Shown here in pieces: positions 9,401-10,111 of a DNA stretch of 10,111 nt. The number at the start of each line of letters is the position of its first letter. Within the stretch, counting starts at the first letter, position 1. The DNA lies in the NCBI GenBank assembly GCA_011049465.1, contig DSBP01000018.1, forward strand, positions 1-10,111, given 5' to 3'. Below the pieces are notes generated by a model. That model was not told the DNA's origin, did not search any database, and saw only the letters and a program-made list of their open reading frames with translations. This DNA comes from a bacterium. GTDB taxonomy: Bacteria; Oederibacteriota; PGYV01; DSBP01. The translations under genes and the position numbers were made by a program.

Positions 9401-9736
9401 GTTCAGCACCAGTTCAGTAATGACCTTCATGCCCCGGCTGTGCGCCTGCTTTAAAAACTCCTTAAAATCCTTAAGCGCGCCGTATGACGGGTTTATTCCG
9501 TAATAATCCGATATGTCATAACCGTCATCCTTTAACGGCGAGGGATAAAACGGAAGGAGCCACAGCGCCGTAACGCCCAGATCCTGCAGATAGTCAAGTT
9601 TTGATATGAGCCCCGGGATATCGCCGACACCGTCACCGTCGCTGTCGCAAAAGGATTTTATATGCAGTTCGTATATTATCGCGTCTTTGTACCACAATGC
9701 GTCTGTTTTCGCCTCTTCAGCCTGCCGGTTTTTCAC
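6404..9736 (-). CDS. treS: Trehalose synthase fused to maltokinase (TreS-Mak)
   Basis: An 1110-aa bifunctional protein. Residues 1 to about 555 are GH13 trehalose synthase, which interconverts maltose and trehalose: WYKDAIIYELHIKSF at 15-29, DGVGDIPGLISKLDYL at 35-50, nucleophile Asp211 in GMRLDAVPYLFE, acid/base Glu253 in LLAEANQWPED, Asp320 in FLRNHDELTLEM, and TPMQWNG at 404-410. After a polar linker (about 555-585) comes a maltokinase (Mak/Pep2), which makes maltose 1-phosphate with ATP: RTARWFGGKGR (597-607), probable nucleotide-binding lysine in ILKIFRR (750-756), VNEGDAWSYAL (807-817), catalytic-loop HGDYHLGQVL (962-971) and metal-binding IIDFEGEPARPL (979-990). The order and length match known TreS-Mak fusions. 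The start is GTG: it has a TAAGGAGA site with 7-nt spacing, and an in-frame TAG 24 nt upstream leaves no room for an earlier start. The product feeds GlgE, whose gene lies upstream. Confidence 0.97.
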   Translation of the reverse strand: MKNRQAEEAKTDALWYKDAIIYELHIKSFCDSDGDGVGDIPGLISKLDYLQDLGVTALWLLPFYPSPLKDDGYDISDYYGINPSYGALKDFKEFLKQAHSRGMKVITELVLNHTSDKHPWFERARTSSKGSKHRDYYVWSGTTDKYRDARIIFKDFESSNWAWDPVAGEYYWHRFYSHQPDLNFENPEVKKAMFDVIDYWFKMGVDGMRLDAVPYLFEKDGTNCENLPETHAFLKELRKHVDSKFKNKMLLAEANQWPEDAIKYFGDGDECNMAFHFPVMPRMFMAIQLEDRFPLVNIMEGAEEKIPDNAQWAMFLRNHDELTLEMVTDEERDSMYSFYAADPRAKINLGIRRRLAPLLWNNRRKVEVMNILLLSMPGTPVIYYGDEIGMGDNYYLGDRDGVRTPMQWNGSRNAGFSGANPQQLFLPVIIDPEYHYETVNVDSQQKNLSSLLWWTKRVIAMRKKYAAFGRGTMKILSPPNPKVFAFIREYGDEKILGVINLSRFSQPAEIDLSEYEGMVPEEAFSQNRFARIKKEPYVFTLGPYNYFWMSLINDVPSDADSGQQELPVIEAAENTRNKITAETVSRLERAALEKYIRTARWFGGKGRTIRRAAVSDSIPAASGAREGAILVVEVTYTEGRPETYIIPVFTAWGKEAGLIESGYPHSLIARASCAGESGVIYDSISDPDFHAWLFDLMRGKKRVRGKNGGLEASVTPKFSAVFEGRESAFPSHVIGAEQSNNSIVYNSKAILKIFRRCEEGENPEVEILNALTGPAGFSFTPDYYGMIRYSRPDKQPSSAAAMQAFVVNEGDAWSYALEHVGKFYERIFTRKEELEKSGADMTGQKEEAVPEEQFRSLVGEFFINMISLLGTRTGEMHLALSSPKSSGAFAPEPLSLLYQRSVYQSMKNSASAVFNLLDKNKNRIEGAAKEEVKEIISLKGEIDRRIKRMTDKKLEGKIIRIHGDYHLGQVLFTGNDFAIIDFEGEPARPLSERRLKRTPVCDIAGMLRSFHYVAYASLLKHPAIRPEDAEKMEPWAIAWYRYVAEMFKGSYLEKVKGSGLVPEEPEDFAVLNDAYMINKALYEIAYEANNRPDWIMIPVRGIKAITAKEV

Positions 9737-9742
9737 GCGGAA

Positions 9743-9750
9743 TCTCCTTA
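9743..9750 (-). promoter_or_regulatory. Ribosome binding site of treS
   Basis: TAAGGAGA on the minus strand, with 7 nt between AGGAG and the GTG at 9734-9736. Together with an in-frame TAG 24 nt upstream of the start codon, it settles the non-ATG start. Confidence 0.85.
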
Positions 9751-9763
9751 AAAACTATTCGTA

Positions 9764-9784
9764 ATTCTTATTCCTATTCCTATT
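9764..9784. repeat. Short hexamer tandem repeat (ATTCCT)n
   Basis: ATTCTT, ATTCCT, ATTCCT, ATT: about 3.5 copies of a hexamer on the plus strand, which is AGGAAT on the minus strand. It ends about 27 nt upstream of the treS GTG and just before the ribosome binding site. The AGGAA words resemble Shine-Dalgarno cores but are too far from the start to be the main one. Copy-number change by slippage is possible. Confidence 0.65.
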
Positions 9785-9816
9785 AAATACAAAAACAAAC
9801 CTGCTTCCCACCGCAA

Positions 9817-9848
9817 CTTTCACAGCTTTCAGTTTTCACTTTTCAGTT
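9817..9848. repeat. Degenerate TTTCAG/TTTCAC tandem tract
   Basis: On the plus strand this 32-bp tract reads as imperfect 6-8 base units built on TTTCA: CTTTCACAG, CTTTCAG, TTTTCAC, TTTTCAG. On the minus strand it is a run of CTGAAA/GTGAAA-like units. It sits between two exact copies of CCGCAAC (9811-9817, sharing one base with the tract, and 9861-9867). It carries no coding signal. It resembles low-complexity or dispersed repeat material; a role as a binding-site array is only a possibility. Confidence 0.6.
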
Positions 9849-9868
9849 GCCGTTACGCCTCCGCAACA

Positions 9869-9905
9869 CCCTCTCTCCGGCTCTCTCCCTTCAAGGGAGA
9901 GAGGG
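9869..9905. repeat. CT/GA-rich inverted repeat with two competing stems
   Basis: CTCTCTCCCTT (9881-9891) and AAGGGAGAGAG (9893-9903) are perfectly complementary over 11 bp around a single base; as a hairpin this would be about 9 bp with a 5-nt loop. An upstream copy of the left arm, CCCTCTCTCC (9869-9878), is a perfect 10-bp complement of GGAGAGAGGG (9896-9905), so the same right arm can pair with either left arm. No T-run follows on either strand. Such CT/GA palindromes often occur as dispersed genomic repeats, and that is the default reading here. Confidence 0.7.
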
Positions 9906-9927
9906 AAGATCAAACCCTCGTCCGCTC

Positions 9928-9948
9928 AGACGGGGACCAGCCCCGTCT
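9928..9948. repeat. GC-rich hairpin, 8-bp stem, 5-nt loop
   Basis: AGACGGGG (9928-9935) and CCCCGTCT (9941-9948) are perfect reverse complements around the loop ACCAG. On the minus strand the stem is not followed by a U-run (the next bases are GAGCGG), so it is not a canonical Rho-independent terminator. It could stabilise the glgE mRNA 3' end or be a copy of a dispersed palindromic repeat. Confidence 0.75.
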
Positions 9949-9994
9949 CTACGAATCCGGTGCGTCTTAATTATAAAATATCAAATATAAAATT

Positions 9995-10111
9995 TTACTT
10001 CTTCGCTCTAAAAACATGCACGGGATTAACCGCGGGGTCAAGTTCGACATAATTTCCGCCGTCCTTCCACTTGTAAACCCCGCCGTAAAACAGGTCCTCA
10101 ACATCAAATTC
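9995..10111 (-). CDS. glgE: Maltose-1-phosphate maltosyltransferase, C-terminal end (runs off right edge)
   Basis: The last 38 codons and the TAA of a gene entering from the right edge. The reading frame is open to base 10111. The translated tail, with GGVYKWKDGGNYVELDP followed by NPVHVFRAKK, has the form of the GlgE C-terminal β-domain, which typically ends in a Y-x-W-x-G-x-x-N-Y-V-x-L-D-P ... P-A-H-x-F-R pattern. GlgE (GH13_3) transfers maltose from maltose 1-phosphate to the non-reducing end of α-1,4-glucan. No catalytic residue is in view, so the call rests on this tail plus the adjacent treS-mak, whose product is the GlgE substrate. Related GH13 enzymes could have a similar tail, but the context strongly favours GlgE. 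It is separated from treS by 258 bp, unlike the near-zero spacing of all later genes. Confidence 0.85.
   Translation of the reverse strand, partial: EFDVEDLFYGGVYKWKDGGNYVELDPAVNPVHVFRAKK

Larger units (their letters stand above)
9737..9994. other. Non-coding gap between glgE and treS
   Basis: A 258-bp stretch, the only sizeable non-coding DNA in the window. On the minus strand it reads from the glgE stop as an AT-rich stretch of about 30 bp, then a GC-rich hairpin, a purine/pyrimidine-rich hairpin cluster, a short repeat with the CCGCAAC word, a degenerate CTGAAA-like tract, a hexamer tandem repeat, and finally the treS ribosome binding site. No coding sequence is evident. No hairpin is followed by a run of T on the minus strand, so no intrinsic terminator can be called for glgE. 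No well-matched -35/-10 pair was found. It may hold a promoter or mRNA processing sites, or it may simply be a landing place for dispersed genomic repeats. Confidence 0.8.

Noticed and set aside
9869..9948. Rho-independent terminator for glgE
   Set aside because: The stems are strong, but neither is followed by a run of T on the minus strand, and the plus strand has no converging gene that would need one here.
9869..9948. CRISPR array or inverted-repeat ends of an insertion sequence
   Set aside because: The repeats are too few, unequal and closely spaced for CRISPR, and no transposase or target-site duplication accompanies them.
9970..9975. Perfect TATAAT (minus strand) just after the glgE stop
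   Set aside because: It lies in an AT-rich stretch, and the sequence 16-18 nt upstream shows no reasonable -35 match, so a σ70 promoter cannot be called; such a hexamer is expected by chance in AT-rich DNA.

Overview
The window is one tightly packed gene cluster, entirely on the minus strand, for interconverting α-glucan (glycogen) and trehalose. In transcription order (right to left) it holds: the last 38 codons of glgE (maltose-1-phosphate maltosyltransferase); a 258-bp non-coding gap with hairpins and short repeats; treS fused to maltokinase (1110 aa); glgB (639 aa); treZ (594 aa); an 806-aa GH57/DUF3536 protein of unknown function; and the first 91 codons of treY, which runs off the left edge. 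Every long plus-strand ORF lies opposite these genes and is judged to be a shadow.

Organism: bacterial, with intermediate GC content, clear Shine-Dalgarno sites, frequent AGG/AGA arginine and ATA isoleucine codons, and end-to-end gene packing. This would fit one of the less-studied Gram-negative or candidate-phylum lineages. Nothing in the window (no rRNA, no phylogenetic marker) fixes the taxonomy, so this is only an impression.

How the genes work together: TreS interconverts trehalose and maltose, the fused maltokinase makes maltose 1-phosphate with ATP, GlgE polymerises it into α-1,4-glucan, and GlgB adds α-1,6 branches. That is the GlgE route from trehalose to glucan. TreY then converts reducing glucan ends to maltooligosyl-trehalose and TreZ releases free trehalose, the route back. 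The window therefore encodes both directions of a glucan-trehalose cycle. No GH13 debranching enzyme (TreX/GlgX type), commonly found with treYZ, is visible. In its place, translationally coupled between treZ and treY, is the GH57/DUF3536 protein, the least understood gene here and the main point of interest.

From treS to treY the four junctions are a 9-bp gap, an abutting TAA-ATG, an ATGA overlap and a TGATG overlap, with each ribosome binding site inside or at the end of the preceding gene. This points to one polycistronic, translationally coupled unit. The only substantial non-coding stretch, between glgE and treS, carries two strong hairpins (one with a competing alternative stem), a degenerate CTGAAA-like tract, a CCGCAAC direct repeat and a hexamer tandem repeat. 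No convincing promoter or intrinsic terminator was found there.
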